A DNA stretch of 64,000 nt from Agrobacterium albertimagni AOL15 (GCF_000300855.1 NZ_ALJF01000006.1:425451-489450); one strand, 5' to 3'. Positions 46,571 through 55,714 are shown, numbered from the stretch's first letter. Made by a program: numbers and translations. Notes: generated by a model not told the origin, from the sequence alone.

Positions 46571-47743
46571 GTGATTGAATATACCCTGATATTCGCAATG
46601 GGATTTATGGCAGCAGCGCTGCTGGTAATGCTCGTTGCCCCGGCCGTACACCAGCGCGTGGTGCGCTATACGGAGAACCGGCTGAAGGCCACCATGCCGC
46701 TCAGCCCGCAGGAGATCCGCGCCCAGAAGGACATGGTGCGCGCACTCTATGCGGCCGAGAACGCCAAGACCCAACATGATCTGACCCGCGAACGTGAAAA
46801 GTCCCTTGGCCTGACGCTGAAGAACGAGACGCTGAGCAGCGAAGCGGCACGCCTCGTCACCGAGACGAAGGAACTCAAGGTCCAGATCGAGGACATGAGC
46901 ACGGAAGCCGCCGACCTGCGCTCGCGTCTGCGCCGCAGCGATGTGGAAATGTCGACGATCCGCGAGACGTTGAAGCGCGTGGAGATATCAGCCGCTGCCA
47001 AGGATGTCGAGCTTGAGGAACGCGCCCATCGCATGGCCCGCCTGATCAGCGATATGGACACCATGCGCATCGAAGCCATGAGCCGCGACACCGAGATCGA
47101 CACCCTGAAGACCCGCATTCAGGGCATGCGCGACGAACGCGAAGACTTGCGCCGGGAGAACAAGCTGCTCGGCAAACGCGCCAAGGATGCGGAACTGCGC
47201 CTCGCCCAGGAAGAACACAAGGTATTGCGGCTCGAAGACGTGCTGGCCCGGGATGCTGCCGAAAGAGCCGACGCGAGCTCGCTCGTCGAGCGCCGCACGC
47301 GCGAACTTCGCGATCTCCGCGCTAAGCTGAAGACGGCCAATGCCCAGTTGCGCGAGGCCCAACGCGCGCTTCGCGAAGCCGGCATCGCGATACCCGATGC
47401 CAAGGACACGCCGATGCCCGAAGACGAGATCGCCAATTCAAACCTCGCAACCGATACGACCGCCTTGGAAAACGACATCCGCCGGAGCCAGACTGCCCTG
47501 ACCGAGCGCCTGTTGAAGGCGAAAGCGTCGACGGAAGACGATGCGCTGCGCGAAGAACTCGGCGATATCGCCGCCAAGATGATCGTTCTGACGGCCGCCC
47601 GCGAAGGCGAGCAGAGCGTCATCACCGACTTCGTGTCGCCGCAATCAAAGAGCGGCGACAAGCCGAAGAGCCTGGTCGACCGGGTGCTCGCCATGGACCC
47701 CTCGATCGGTCGTGGCGCCGGCATGGCGACACCGGCCGAATAA
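46571..47743 (+). CDS. Membrane-anchored long coiled-coil protein, function unknown
   Basis: A 390-residue protein starting with GTG. Residues about 4-26 are one membrane helix (YTLIFAMGFMAAALLVMLVA). From about residue 45 to 275 it is an almost uninterrupted charged coiled coil (LKVQIEDMSTEAADLRSRLR, ERAHRMARLISDMDTMRIEA, EERRELRRENKLLGKRAK-type segments), then a Pro/Ser-containing break (IPDAKDTPMPEDE) and a shorter helix. The tail ends SLVDRVLAMDPSIGRGAGMA. I do not recognise a named family. Scaffold or polar-organiser roles would fit the shape and its place beside the ctrA/chpT genes, but this is inference. Confidence 0.8.
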   Translation: MIEYTLIFAMGFMAAALLVMLVAPAVHQRVVRYTENRLKATMPLSPQEIRAQKDMVRALYAAENAKTQHDLTREREKSLGLTLKNETLSSEAARLVTETKELKVQIEDMSTEAADLRSRLRRSDVEMSTIRETLKRVEISAAAKDVELEERAHRMARLISDMDTMRIEAMSRDTEIDTLKTRIQGMRDEREDLRRENKLLGKRAKDAELRLAQEEHKVLRLEDVLARDAAERADASSLVERRTRELRDLRAKLKTANAQLREAQRALREAGIAIPDAKDTPMPEDEIANSNLATDTTALENDIRRSQTALTERLLKAKASTEDDALREELGDIAAKMIVLTAAREGEQSVITDFVSPQSKSGDKPKSLVDRVLAMDPSIGRGAGMATPAE

Positions 47744-47785
47744 GACGCTGCCTCGTCGGCCCCCTACGCGATCTGAGACGTGGAC

Positions 47786-48619
47786 TTAACCGAGACGTCC
47801 CATGGCGCGCGCAATAGCATAGAGGGCAATCCCACTCGCCGTGCCGACATTCAGGCTGTCGAGGCCCGGAGCCTGGGCGATGCGGGCCGATCGGAAACGG
47901 TCGAGGATCGCAGCCGGAAGCCCCTCTCCTTCCGTTCCCATCACCAGCGCCACGCGTCGGCCCGGCGCAATCGAACCGATCTCGACCACACCGCCAGGCG
48001 ACAGAGCCCAGATCTCGAACTCGGCCGCGGCAAGTGCCCCGAGCACCTCTTCCGCGCTCCCCTGCCGAGCATAGGGAACCATCAGCACCGAGCCGACGGA
48101 AACGCGCAGAGCCTTGCGATAGAGCGGATCGCAGCAAGTCTGATCAAGGAAGACGGCATCTGCGGTGAAGCCCGCCGCATTGCGGAACAGGGCACCGATA
48201 TTGTCGTGATTGGAAATGCCGCACCCAACCAGCACCAGAGAATTATTCGGCAGCCGTGAGACCAGATCGTTCAGTTCAGGTGGCGCAGCACGGCTGCCGA
48301 GTGCCAGAACCCCGCGATGCAGGTGAAAGCCGGCGATCGCGTCGAGAACCGCAGCCTCGGCCACGTAGACAGGGATATCAGCCGCAAACTGTTCGATCAG
48401 ATCGGAGAGCCCGGCCACCCGGTTTTTAAGGAGAAGCAGCTTCTCCGCCCGCACCGATCCGCCATCGGCATGCGCCTTGGCCAGCATGGAGAGCACCACC
48501 GTGCCTTCGGCAACAAACTGGCCGTGCCGCCCGGTCAGGTCGCGTTCGCGGATCGAGGTGAACTCGGCGATACGCACATCGCCAGGGTCGGTGATCTCGA
48601 TAAGGCGACCCACTTCCAC
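47786..48619 (-). CDS. TrmH/SpoU-family RNA 2'-O-methyltransferase
   Basis: A 277-residue SPOUT methyltransferase for rRNA or tRNA. An N-terminal substrate-binding region (TSIRERDLTGRHGQFVAEG) is followed by the knot domain: LVLVGCGISNHDNIGALFRN, VFLDQTCCDPLYRKALR, VALVMGTEGEGLP and SLNVGTASGIALYAIAR (motifs 1 to 3). The GTG at 48619 is chosen because it is 7 bases after the upstream gene's stop; an ATG at 48703 would overlap that gene by 77 bases. Target nucleotide is not known. Confidence 0.88.
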   Translation of the reverse strand: MEVGRLIEITDPGDVRIAEFTSIRERDLTGRHGQFVAEGTVVLSMLAKAHADGGSVRAEKLLLLKNRVAGLSDLIEQFAADIPVYVAEAAVLDAIAGFHLHRGVLALGSRAAPPELNDLVSRLPNNSLVLVGCGISNHDNIGALFRNAAGFTADAVFLDQTCCDPLYRKALRVSVGSVLMVPYARQGSAEEVLGALAAAEFEIWALSPGGVVEIGSIAPGRRVALVMGTEGEGLPAAILDRFRSARIAQAPGLDSLNVGTASGIALYAIARAMGRLG

Positions 48620-48626
48620 GCCTGCC

Positions 48627-49019
48627 TCAGTTGCCGGCAAGCGTGACGTCGGCAATGATGCGGCCGAGCGCAAGATCGAAGACGTAAGCCTTGCGCGCGC
48701 CATCAGCCGTTTCGCCGTAGATCAGCATCTGGCTGCCGGACAACGAGGTCTGCACGACGCGGAAGCCGGCCGGCAGGTTGGCGGTCAGGCTGAGCGGCTG
48801 GTCTGAGGGCACGGCGAAGGGCTGCGATGTCGTCGCGACCGGCTCGGCTCCACCTTCGTCGCGCGTCAGCTTGTAGAAGATCGATACGAGCACGGCGAGA
48901 AACAGCACCGCCATGATGCCGCCCGAGATGAGCTGCAACTTGACCATCTTGCGGCGCACACCTTCCATGACGGGATCAAGCGGCTTGTCTTCCGGGTTCT
49001 CGTCGTCGATATGAGCCAT
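48627..49019 (-). CDS. Small single-pass membrane protein (DUF6476-like)
   Basis: A 130-residue protein with a short cytosolic part (MAHIDDENPEDKPLDPVMEG), one membrane helix (LISGGIMAVLFLAVLVSIFY) and a periplasmic or exterior domain of about 75 residues with AGFRVVQTSLSGSQMLIYGE. This matches my memory of DUF6476 proteins of Rhizobiales, encoded next to an RNA methyltransferase. Seven bases separate it from the methyltransferase gene, so they form an operon. Function unknown. Confidence 0.72.
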   Translation of the reverse strand: MAHIDDENPEDKPLDPVMEGVRRKMVKLQLISGGIMAVLFLAVLVSIFYKLTRDEGGAEPVATTSQPFAVPSDQPLSLTANLPAGFRVVQTSLSGSQMLIYGETADGARKAYVFDLALGRIIADVTLAGN

Positions 49020-49188
49020 GGCAGCAGTCGTTTCCAATCCAAGTTCGCGCTGATTTGCATGCCTTCTCCGATGCGAACGAGCCGGAGAAAATTGCCGGGC
49101 AGACCGGCTGTCGATTGTCGAAGACCCCGGTCTGTGCCAAATGGCAGCGACAAAGGCCGAGACCCTGGCCGCCGTAAGACGGGATGAC

Positions 49189-50220
49189 ATGATGACCGAC
49201 CCCTTTAACGAAGCCGCCGCATCAAGGAAAGAGCTGATTGCCGAGGACGATGCCTCCGGCCGCATCGATGCCTGGCTGACAGCGGCGCTCGGTCAAGAGT
49301 TTTCCCGCAACCGGGTCAAGGCGCTGATCGAACAAGGCGCGGTGCAGCTGAACGGCAATATCCTCGACAGCCCGAACCGCAAGATCAAGCCGGGCGACAC
49401 TGTCGTCATCGATCTGCCCGAACCTGAGGATCCGCAGCCGAAGGGCGAGAACATCCCGCTGGACGTCCTCTACGAAGACAAGGACCTGATCGTGATTGCC
49501 AAGCCGCCGGGCCTCGTCGTCCATCCGGGCGCCGGCAACTGGCATGGCACGCTGGTCAATGCGCTGATCTATCATTGCGGCGACACGCTCTCGGGCATCG
49601 GCGGCGTCAAGCGCCCCGGCATCGTTCACCGGCTCGACAAGGACACCTCGGGCGTGATGGTCGTCGCCAAGAACGATATCGCCCATCGTCACCTCGCCGA
49701 CCAGTTCGCCGATCACGGCCGCACCGGTCCGCTGGAGCGCGCCTACCGAGCCGTCGTCTGGGGCCGCCCGCGCACGCTCGCCGGCACGATCGATGCGGCG
49801 CTGGGCCGCTCCGGCGCCGACCGCACGAAGCGCACGGTGAAGCGCGAGGATACCGACGACGCCCGCGAGGCGATCACCCATTACACCGTGCTCGAACGCT
49901 ACGGCGAAAAGCCCGATGCCAGCTGCCTCGCCTCACTGGTCGAGTGCCGCCTGGAAACGGGCCGCACCCATCAGATCCGCGTGCACATGGCCCATATCGG
50001 CAATCCCCTCGTCGGCGACCAGGAATACGGCGCCGCCTTCAAGACAAAGGCGAACCTCCTGCCCGAAGACGCCAAGCGCGCCGTCAACAAGTTCCACCGC
50101 CAAGCGCTGCATGCCTATTTGCTCGCCTTCGAACACCCGACCACAGGCGAAACCATGCGTTTCGAAGCGCCGATCCCGGCGGACCTGCAGAAGGTCATCG
50201 ACGCGCTGAAGGCGATGTGA
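49189..50220 (+). CDS. RluA/RluD-family 23S rRNA pseudouridine synthase
   Basis: A 343-residue RNA-modifying enzyme. The N-terminal S4 RNA-binding domain (SGRIDAWLTAALGQEFSRNR) is followed by the catalytic domain: DLIVIAKPPGLVVHPGAGNW, GIVHRLDKDTSGVMVVAKN with the catalytic Asp in RLDKDTSG, and ECRLETGRTHQIRVHMAHIG. The RluD-like layout suggests 23S rRNA helix 69, but the exact site cannot be read off. ATG at 49189 or 49192 (MM start) is preferred; an in-frame ATG at 49141 adds 16 residues. It is divergent from the DUF6476-like gene and about 190 bases before rpoH. Confidence 0.9.
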   Translation: MMTDPFNEAAASRKELIAEDDASGRIDAWLTAALGQEFSRNRVKALIEQGAVQLNGNILDSPNRKIKPGDTVVIDLPEPEDPQPKGENIPLDVLYEDKDLIVIAKPPGLVVHPGAGNWHGTLVNALIYHCGDTLSGIGGVKRPGIVHRLDKDTSGVMVVAKNDIAHRHLADQFADHGRTGPLERAYRAVVWGRPRTLAGTIDAALGRSGADRTKRTVKREDTDDAREAITHYTVLERYGEKPDASCLASLVECRLETGRTHQIRVHMAHIGNPLVGDQEYGAAFKTKANLLPEDAKRAVNKFHRQALHAYLLAFEHPTTGETMRFEAPIPADLQKVIDALKAM

Positions 50221-50256
50221 GCCCCGGAGGCTCCCAGCCAAACCGTTGCGTATCGG

Positions 50257-50284
50257 TTGACACTCCGTCACGGCCTCGTGACGG
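50257..50284 (+). promoter_or_regulatory. TTGACA plus hairpin upstream of rpoH
   Basis: A consensus -35 TTGACA at 50257-50262 is directly followed by a perfect hairpin, CCGTCACG-GCCT-CGTGACGG (50265-50284), 126 bases before the rpoH ATG. No clear -10 hexamer at 17-bp spacing is visible, so the hairpin may instead end the pseudouridine synthase transcript or bind a regulator. Confidence 0.4.
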
Positions 50285-50409
50285 AACGCAAGCCTTGTAT
50301 CGCCGTTTTGCCATACTTATCTGTCATGTGGATTTCTGTGGGGAAATGAGATCCACGGAGATCGGGCTCGCCGTTGCTTTGGGAGCTCTGAAGAAGAAGG
50401 GGGTGCTTT

Positions 50410-51312
50410 ATGGCCCGCAATACACTGCCAACCATCACTGCCGGTGAAGCCGGCCTCAATCGTTATCTCGACGAAATCCGCAAGTTCCCGATGCTGGAGC
50501 CGCAGGAAGAATACATGCTCGCCAAGCGTTACGCGGAGCATGGTGACCGCGACGCCGCCCATCGTCTTGTAACCAGCCATCTGCGCCTCGTGGCGAAGAT
50601 TGCCATGGGTTATCGTGGCTACGGCCTGCCGATCGGCGAAGTCGTCTCGGAAGGCAATGTCGGCCTGATGCAGGCCGTGAAGAAATTCGATCCGGAGCGT
50701 GGCTTCCGCCTTGCGACCTATGCCATGTGGTGGATCAAGGCCTCGATCCAGGAATACATCCTGCGCTCCTGGTCGCTGGTGAAGATGGGCACAACGGCCA
50801 ACCAGAAGCGCCTGTTCTTCAACCTGCGCCGCCTCAAGGGCAAGATCCAGGCGATCGAGGAAGGCGACCTGAAGCCCCACCAGGTCACCGAGATCGCGAC
50901 CAAGCTCAAGGTGTCCGAGGAGGAGGTCATTTCGATGAACCGCCGCCTCTCCGGTGACGCATCGCTGAATGCGCCCTTGCGCGCGTCCGAAGGCGAAAGC
51001 GGCCAATGGCAGGATTGGCTTGTCGACGACCATGAAAGCCAGGAAGACGTGCTGATCGAGCAGGACGAGCTCGAAACCCGCCGCAGCATGCTGAAGCGGG
51101 CCATGAGCGTGCTGAACGAGCGCGAGCGCCGCATCTTCGAGGCCCGTCGCCTCGCGGAAGATCCGGTGACGCTGGAAGAACTCTCCACCGAGTTCGACAT
51201 CAGCCGCGAGCGTGTTCGCCAGATCGAGGTCCGCGCCTTTGAGAAGGTTCAGGAAGCCGTCCAGAAGGACGCTCTGGAGCGCGCCAAGGCCTTGCGCGTG
51301 GTCGAGGCTTAA
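50410..51312 (+). CDS. rpoH: Heat-shock RNA polymerase sigma factor RpoH
   Basis: A 300-residue sigma-32 factor. Region 1.2/2 starts LNRYLDEIRKFPMLEPQEEY and has YRGYGLPIGEVVSEGNVGLM and FDPERGFRLATYAMWWIKAS; the RpoH box is QKRLFFNLRRLKGK; region 4 has EELSTEFDISRERVRQIEVR. This is the alphaproteobacterial RpoH (RpoH1-like) type. It directs heat-shock gene transcription. The start is supported by a GGGGG-rich ribosome site (AAGGGGGTGC) just upstream. A good terminator follows. Confidence 0.95.
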   Translation: MARNTLPTITAGEAGLNRYLDEIRKFPMLEPQEEYMLAKRYAEHGDRDAAHRLVTSHLRLVAKIAMGYRGYGLPIGEVVSEGNVGLMQAVKKFDPERGFRLATYAMWWIKASIQEYILRSWSLVKMGTTANQKRLFFNLRRLKGKIQAIEEGDLKPHQVTEIATKLKVSEEEVISMNRRLSGDASLNAPLRASEGESGQWQDWLVDDHESQEDVLIEQDELETRRSMLKRAMSVLNERERRIFEARRLAEDPVTLEELSTEFDISRERVRQIEVRAFEKVQEAVQKDALERAKALRVVEA

Positions 51313-51340
51313 ATCCGTCGACATCGACGACAACTGTTCA

Positions 51341-51371
51341 AGCCGTCCGGGAAACCGGGCGGCTTTTCCTT
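51341..51371 (+). terminator. Terminator after rpoH
   Basis: Arms AGCCGTCCGG and CCGGGCGGCT (one G-U pair) around a GAAA tetraloop, followed by TTTCCTTTG, 29 bases past the rpoH stop. Confidence 0.85.
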
Positions 51372-51387
51372 TGTGGGTGGCCGCCTG

Positions 51388-52170
51388 TTACTCCGATGCC
51401 AGTTGCTGCCGCGAGAAGACGGCGAGTCCAAGTCCCGTCAGGATGCAGAACCAGCCGACAAGCACGGCGAAACCGAGCAGCGCTGCCAGCGGCGCACCTC
51501 CCGCCAGCAACCAGTCGCGGAGTGCCTGTGCCGCATAGCTCGGCAAGGGCAGCCGGTCGGCATCCGATCCTAGGTAAAGCTGGAGCAGTGACGAACCGAT
51601 CGCCAGCAGAAAGGTCGGGATGACGGCGGCGATCATCGACCGGAAGGCAACCACGAGCAGGGCAGCGAGCGACGCCAGAACCGCAAGTTCGAGAAATGCG
51701 ATGCCGAATGCCGCCGAGAGCGTCACAAGCGAGGACGCCGTGACGTCGAAACCTTGCCCCTGCAGGAGACCAAACAGCACAGTCAGCACCATATCGCCGG
51801 CAGCTGCCAGCAGAAGCGCAACAGCGAGCCACGCAAGGCAGATGAGCAGCTTGGCGCCGAAGAGCTGCACGCGCGCATGCCTTGGTACCAGCAGCCTCCA
51901 GGTGGAATAGCGATATTCGAGAAAGAAGACGGTGGCGATCCCGAGCGCAAAGAGCAGGTGGCCCAGCGAGTTTCCGGAGAGACTGAGGCTCTTGGCCGCC
52001 GACAGGAGCACATCGACATCGCCGGACTGCCGCCCGAGGCGCAGATAGACGAAACCTGTGATGACCAGTTTGACCAGAAGTGCCGCGATCGGCACAGCGA
52101 GGAAGCCCCAGAACAGGGTCCCCGGCTGACGGACAAGCTTGAGCATTTCTGCAGGCAGAAGCGGGTTCAT
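51388..52170 (-). CDS. ABC-2 type exporter permease
   Basis: A 260-residue protein with six hydrophobic segments, among them LFWGFLAVPIAALLVKLVIT, WLAVALLLAAAGDMVLTVLF and LLGFAVLVGWFCILTGLGLA. The N-terminus MNPLLPAEMLKLVRQPGTLF is typical of ABC-2 permeases. Its ATG overlaps the stop of the ATPase gene (ATGA), so translation is coupled. Together they form an ABC-2 exporter of unknown substrate. The rpoH terminator lies just past its stop on the other strand. Confidence 0.85.
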   Translation of the reverse strand: MNPLLPAEMLKLVRQPGTLFWGFLAVPIAALLVKLVITGFVYLRLGRQSGDVDVLLSAAKSLSLSGNSLGHLLFALGIATVFFLEYRYSTWRLLVPRHARVQLFGAKLLICLAWLAVALLLAAAGDMVLTVLFGLLQGQGFDVTASSLVTLSAAFGIAFLELAVLASLAALLVVAFRSMIAAVIPTFLLAIGSSLLQLYLGSDADRLPLPSYAAQALRDWLLAGGAPLAALLGFAVLVGWFCILTGLGLAVFSRQQLASE

Positions 52171-53111
52171 GAGCGCACCTCCCGCGTCTCTGACAGGAAT
52201 ACGGTTTCCAGATCCGGCTTGATCCACTTGGCCTCGTGAATGCGCACGCCGGCATTGGCGAGCGACAGTATGAGCTCCGGGACCTCCGCCCTCTCGATCC
52301 GGACGTAAACGCCTCCGTCAGCCTCCTCAGCCACATCACCGAGACGTACCAGCACCGCGTCAGGCGCGTCCACCTTCAGCCAGAAGCGTCCGTCACGATC
52401 AAGGAGATCGGCAACCGCGCCTTCGGCGACCAGCGTCCCGCGCTGGAGGATCGCCACCCGGTCGCAGACCCGCTCCACTTCGTCCAGCAGATGACTGGAC
52501 AAGAGCACAGTCAACCCATCGCGATGCGCCAGGTCGTCGATAAGGGCCCGCATCTCCAATATGCCATCGGGATCGAGCCCGTTGGTTGGTTCGTCAAGCA
52601 CGAGCGCATCCGGCTGCCCGATCAGCGTACAGCCGATACCGAGCCGCTGCTTCATGCCCAGCGAGAAACCGGAAACGGCCTTGTCAGCCGCCTTTTCCAA
52701 CCCGATGCGCCGCAACACCGGCTCGACAAGCGCCAGGGTGCCCGTGGAGCGCGCCAACATCTGCAAATGCTCGCGGGCCGTCAGAAAGGGATAGAAGCTC
52801 GGCGATTCGATCAGCATGCCGAGACGCCGCCGCTGGGCGGGTCCAGCGGGCTCGCCGAAGACCCGGATCTCGCCGCGATCGGGCCTCAACAGTCCGGCGA
52901 GGATGCGCAGGAGCGTGCTCTTGCCTGCGCCGTTCGGGCCGAGCAGGCCATAGACGACACCGCGGGGGATGGAAAGGCTCAGACCATCGAGCGCCTGAAT
53001 GGCGCCGCGACCGCGCCCGAAACTCTTGCTGACGGACAGGAAGGCAACGGCGGGATCACCGCCCGGATCGGCAGAGGGAATGATCGAAACTCGCTGCGCC
53101 TGTCCTGACAT
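52167..53111 (-). CDS. ABC-2 type exporter ATP-binding protein
   Basis: A 314-residue ATPase. Walker A is GPNGAGKSTLLR, the signature region is SGFSLGMKQRLGIGCTLIG, Walker B is ALVLDEPTNGLDPDG and the H-loop is LLSSHLLDEVERVCD. The C-terminal 80 residues (VYVRIERAEVPELILSLANA) form the accessory domain seen in bacitracin/CcmA-type drug exporters. It is first in the two-gene operon; the ATG at 53111 follows AAGGGCGA. Antibiotic or lipid export is a family-level guess. Confidence 0.9.
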   Translation of the reverse strand: MSGQAQRVSIIPSADPGGDPAVAFLSVSKSFGRGRGAIQALDGLSLSIPRGVVYGLLGPNGAGKSTLLRILAGLLRPDRGEIRVFGEPAGPAQRRRLGMLIESPSFYPFLTAREHLQMLARSTGTLALVEPVLRRIGLEKAADKAVSGFSLGMKQRLGIGCTLIGQPDALVLDEPTNGLDPDGILEMRALIDDLAHRDGLTVLLSSHLLDEVERVCDRVAILQRGTLVAEGAVADLLDRDGRFWLKVDAPDAVLVRLGDVAEEADGGVYVRIERAEVPELILSLANAGVRIHEAKWIKPDLETVFLSETREVRS

Positions 53112-53189
53112 CACGTCGCCCTTGCGTTTGATCTTGCGTCGGTCGCTGAGGGGTAAAGACAACCCGTGCCCTGCCCCCAACTCCAAAAG

Positions 53190-53218
53190 AAAAAATCCGC
53201 CGGGGCAGGCCCGGCGGA
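53190..53218 (-). terminator. Terminator after the large Pro/Glu-rich membrane protein gene
   Basis: Perfect nine-base arms TCCGCCGGG and CCCGGCGGA around GCAGG; on the minus strand the hairpin is followed by TTTTTTCTTTT. It lies 28 bases past the stop. Confidence 0.9.
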
Positions 53219-53245
53219 TATGTAGAAGATCGATAGAGATGCAGC

Positions 53246-55714
53246 TCAGTTCGCCGGCGCGGCCGGCGTCAGCGCCGTCCATTCACGCATGACCTGCTCG
53301 AAGACATTGCCACCCGTCGTGCCCTTGTCGAGCGTGATAAGCGCGCGCCGGCCATTGCGATAGGTCACGGGAATGTCGATCCAGCCCCGCGTGGACAGAA
53401 GGTCCATGTTGCGCTTCACCACATCCTCGAAATCGTTGAGCGCCACGAGATAGGTGTCGTCGGTGACCTTGGCCGTCACGGCCACCAGCGGGTCGCCGCG
53501 GTCCTGCTCGGTGCGCTTCATCGCGATCCGCTGCAGGTTCTCGATTGCACCACCCTCGAAATCCGCAGGCACGGAGAACACCACCTCGATGATGTGGCTC
53601 GCCGGCAGCGAATTGTCGGTATTGCGCTTGAAAGTCAGGAGCGCCGAGATGCCGCGTTCCGGCACGTTGATACGGCCCTGAATCTGCGGATCGGGTCGGC
53701 CGTCCGGACCGTTTTCACGCACCGCCGACCATGTGATCGAACCGGGGACCGCCACAGGCGTCGCCTGGCCGATGCGCTCCTCATAGAGGAAGAGTTTTTC
53801 CCCGCCGGCCACGGCTGCGGTATTGGCCGCTGTTCCCGGCGTTTGCGTGGCAGCCGTGCCGCTCGCAGTAGTCGGCGCATCGGTCGGCTCGACCGTGGAC
53901 GCCACGGTCTGGGCCGACACCGAGCGACCTTCGGCAGGCGCTCCCTCGATCGGCGCCGATCCGGCACCAGCATCGATTTCCGTTCCGTCCGCCTGCAGTC
54001 GCTGCGTGAATTTCTGGCTGCCGTCGTCAACTGCAGGAGTCGCCTCTTGCGGTGCAGCCGCAGTGTCGGCCGGCGCCTCCGGCTGCTCGGCAGGTGTCGT
54101 CTCGGGCGCGTCTGCGGTCTCTTCCGTCGGAGCCACTTCGCCCGTCAGGTTGGCGACCATGCTGCCGATCTCATCTCGCATGCTCCAGGCGAGATAGCCG
54201 CCGGCGCCCAGCACGACTAGAACAAGCGCGGCGACGATCATCGGCGCAGGATTGCGACGCTTCTTCGGCTCGAGGCGATAGGAAGGCTGCTGGCCATAAC
54301 CACCGACAAGCGCTTCCATGCCATCGGCCTGGCCGGCGACCTCAACCTGCGCACCCTTGGCGCCGGGTGCGAAGCTGTCGATATGCTCGTCCCACTCGCT
54401 GGCTGCAGGAGCGGCAGAAGCAGAAGCCGGATCGACGCTACCCTTTTGGGTTTCGCCTTGGTCGACATGCTCCTGGAACCACTGGCTGAAGTCATCGGCG
54501 TCGATTGCCGGTGCAGCGGAGGTGGAGGCGATCTTGTCGAGCACGACGGGGTCGGCATCGGGAAGGCTCAGGCCCTCCGGCGCGACATAGTCGCCGCTTG
54601 CCTCGACATGCACGGGTTCCTCATAGGCGGGGAACTCGTCGGTCGGCGTATAGGAGACGGCCGGCGGCGCGGTGTCGATTTCCGGCAGTTCGGGGACACG
54701 ATTGGCGGCCGTTTCGGTCGCAGCCGGCAGGTCCCAGCTTGCCGAGGGTACAGTCGGTGCCGGATCGAGTGCGCGGCTCTGCAGCCAATCCTCGACCGAA
54801 TCCACACGAACGCCCACCTCCGGCGCCTGCGGCTGGTGATAAGGTTCAGCCTCGACGAACGCATCCGCCGGCTGAAACTCTTCGGCCACCGGCTCGGCCT
54901 CGACGGCAGGCACGGCATCCCAGGCGGGTGCAGCCGTCTCCGGCTCGTCACCCCGAGGCCAGGTCTCTTCGGCGGTCGGAACGTCGCCGTAGGTCGCAGC
55001 GGCTGCGACGGTTTCGACCTCGTGCCGGACCTCTGGCGTCGGTTCGTACTGCGGCTCAGGCTCGACAGCCGGAGCCTCGTCCTCGCGATGCTCGTAAAGA
55101 CGCGTGTAGTCGGTTTCCGGCTCGGGAGCCGCAACCGGTTCGTCCTGCCAGGCGGTTTGCGCCGGCGGCGTCGGTTCGACGGGCTCTTCCGGAAGTGCAT
55201 CTTCAACGGGCGGAACGGTTTCTTCGGCGAGGTAGGCAGGCTCATCCACCACCGCAGGGGCGGCAGGCTCTGCCATGTGGGCATCCGCCCAGTCATCGCC
55301 GCTCACCTCTTGACGAGGCTCGACCGGCTCTGCTGCCGGAGCACCCTCTTCTACCGGCTCCTGCGCCGCGACGTCTTCATGCGAAGAGGGCGCATATTCC
55401 GGCTGCTGCTCGGCCCAGGCGGGCGCAGAAACAGCTGCTGCCGCGGCCGCACCTGCAACGGCAGGCATGGAAGGCTCTGACGCCTCGTCGAGCGGCGGCA
55501 AGGCGTCCGCATGTTCCGCTTCGACTTCACGGATAGCCGCATCGAGCTTGTCGAGCTGACGCTGCAGCATATGCTCGGGCGGGCGCGGTGACATGTTCTC
55601 GAGCTGCCGAACGACAGCGGCGCGAGCCTTTTCGTAGACTCGCGCGCGCATCTCCGGAGTATTGTTCGACAGGCCATCCACGGCCCGTCGAATCACAGCG
55701 ATAAAGTCAGCCAT
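53246..55714 (-). CDS. Large Pro/Glu/Ala-rich single-pass membrane protein, function unknown
   Basis: An 822-residue protein. Residues 1-75 form a helical domain (FIAVIRRAVDGLSNNTPEMR, ENMSPRPPEHMLQRQLDKLD). Residues 75-490 are a low-complexity, acidic Pro/Glu/Ala-rich region. One membrane helix is near 500 (MIVAALVLVVLGAGGYLAW). A second Ala/Thr/Pro-rich stretch leads to a folded C-terminal domain (about 640-822; LFLYEERIGQATPVAVPGSI, GWIDIPVTYRNGRRALITLD). The ATG at 55714 is the first plausible start. I do not recognise the family; rhizobial homologues are annotated only as transmembrane proteins. It is 59 bases after purA on the same strand. The C-terminal domain is probably periplasmic. 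Confidence 0.8.
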   Translation of the reverse strand: MADFIAVIRRAVDGLSNNTPEMRARVYEKARAAVVRQLENMSPRPPEHMLQRQLDKLDAAIREVEAEHADALPPLDEASEPSMPAVAGAAAAAAVSAPAWAEQQPEYAPSSHEDVAAQEPVEEGAPAAEPVEPRQEVSGDDWADAHMAEPAAPAVVDEPAYLAEETVPPVEDALPEEPVEPTPPAQTAWQDEPVAAPEPETDYTRLYEHREDEAPAVEPEPQYEPTPEVRHEVETVAAAATYGDVPTAEETWPRGDEPETAAPAWDAVPAVEAEPVAEEFQPADAFVEAEPYHQPQAPEVGVRVDSVEDWLQSRALDPAPTVPSASWDLPAATETAANRVPELPEIDTAPPAVSYTPTDEFPAYEEPVHVEASGDYVAPEGLSLPDADPVVLDKIASTSAAPAIDADDFSQWFQEHVDQGETQKGSVDPASASAAPAASEWDEHIDSFAPGAKGAQVEVAGQADGMEALVGGYGQQPSYRLEPKKRRNPAPMIVAALVLVVLGAGGYLAWSMRDEIGSMVANLTGEVAPTEETADAPETTPAEQPEAPADTAAAPQEATPAVDDGSQKFTQRLQADGTEIDAGAGSAPIEGAPAEGRSVSAQTVASTVEPTDAPTTASGTAATQTPGTAANTAAVAGGEKLFLYEERIGQATPVAVPGSITWSAVRENGPDGRPDPQIQGRINVPERGISALLTFKRNTDNSLPASHIIEVVFSVPADFEGGAIENLQRIAMKRTEQDRGDPLVAVTAKVTDDTYLVALNDFEDVVKRNMDLLSTRGWIDIPVTYRNGRRALITLDKGTTGGNVFEQVMREWTALTPAAPAN

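Noticed and set aside
50294..50320. RpoH-type self-promoter (CTTG ... CCAT) before rpoH
   Set aside because: The spacing between the two elements is about four bases too short.
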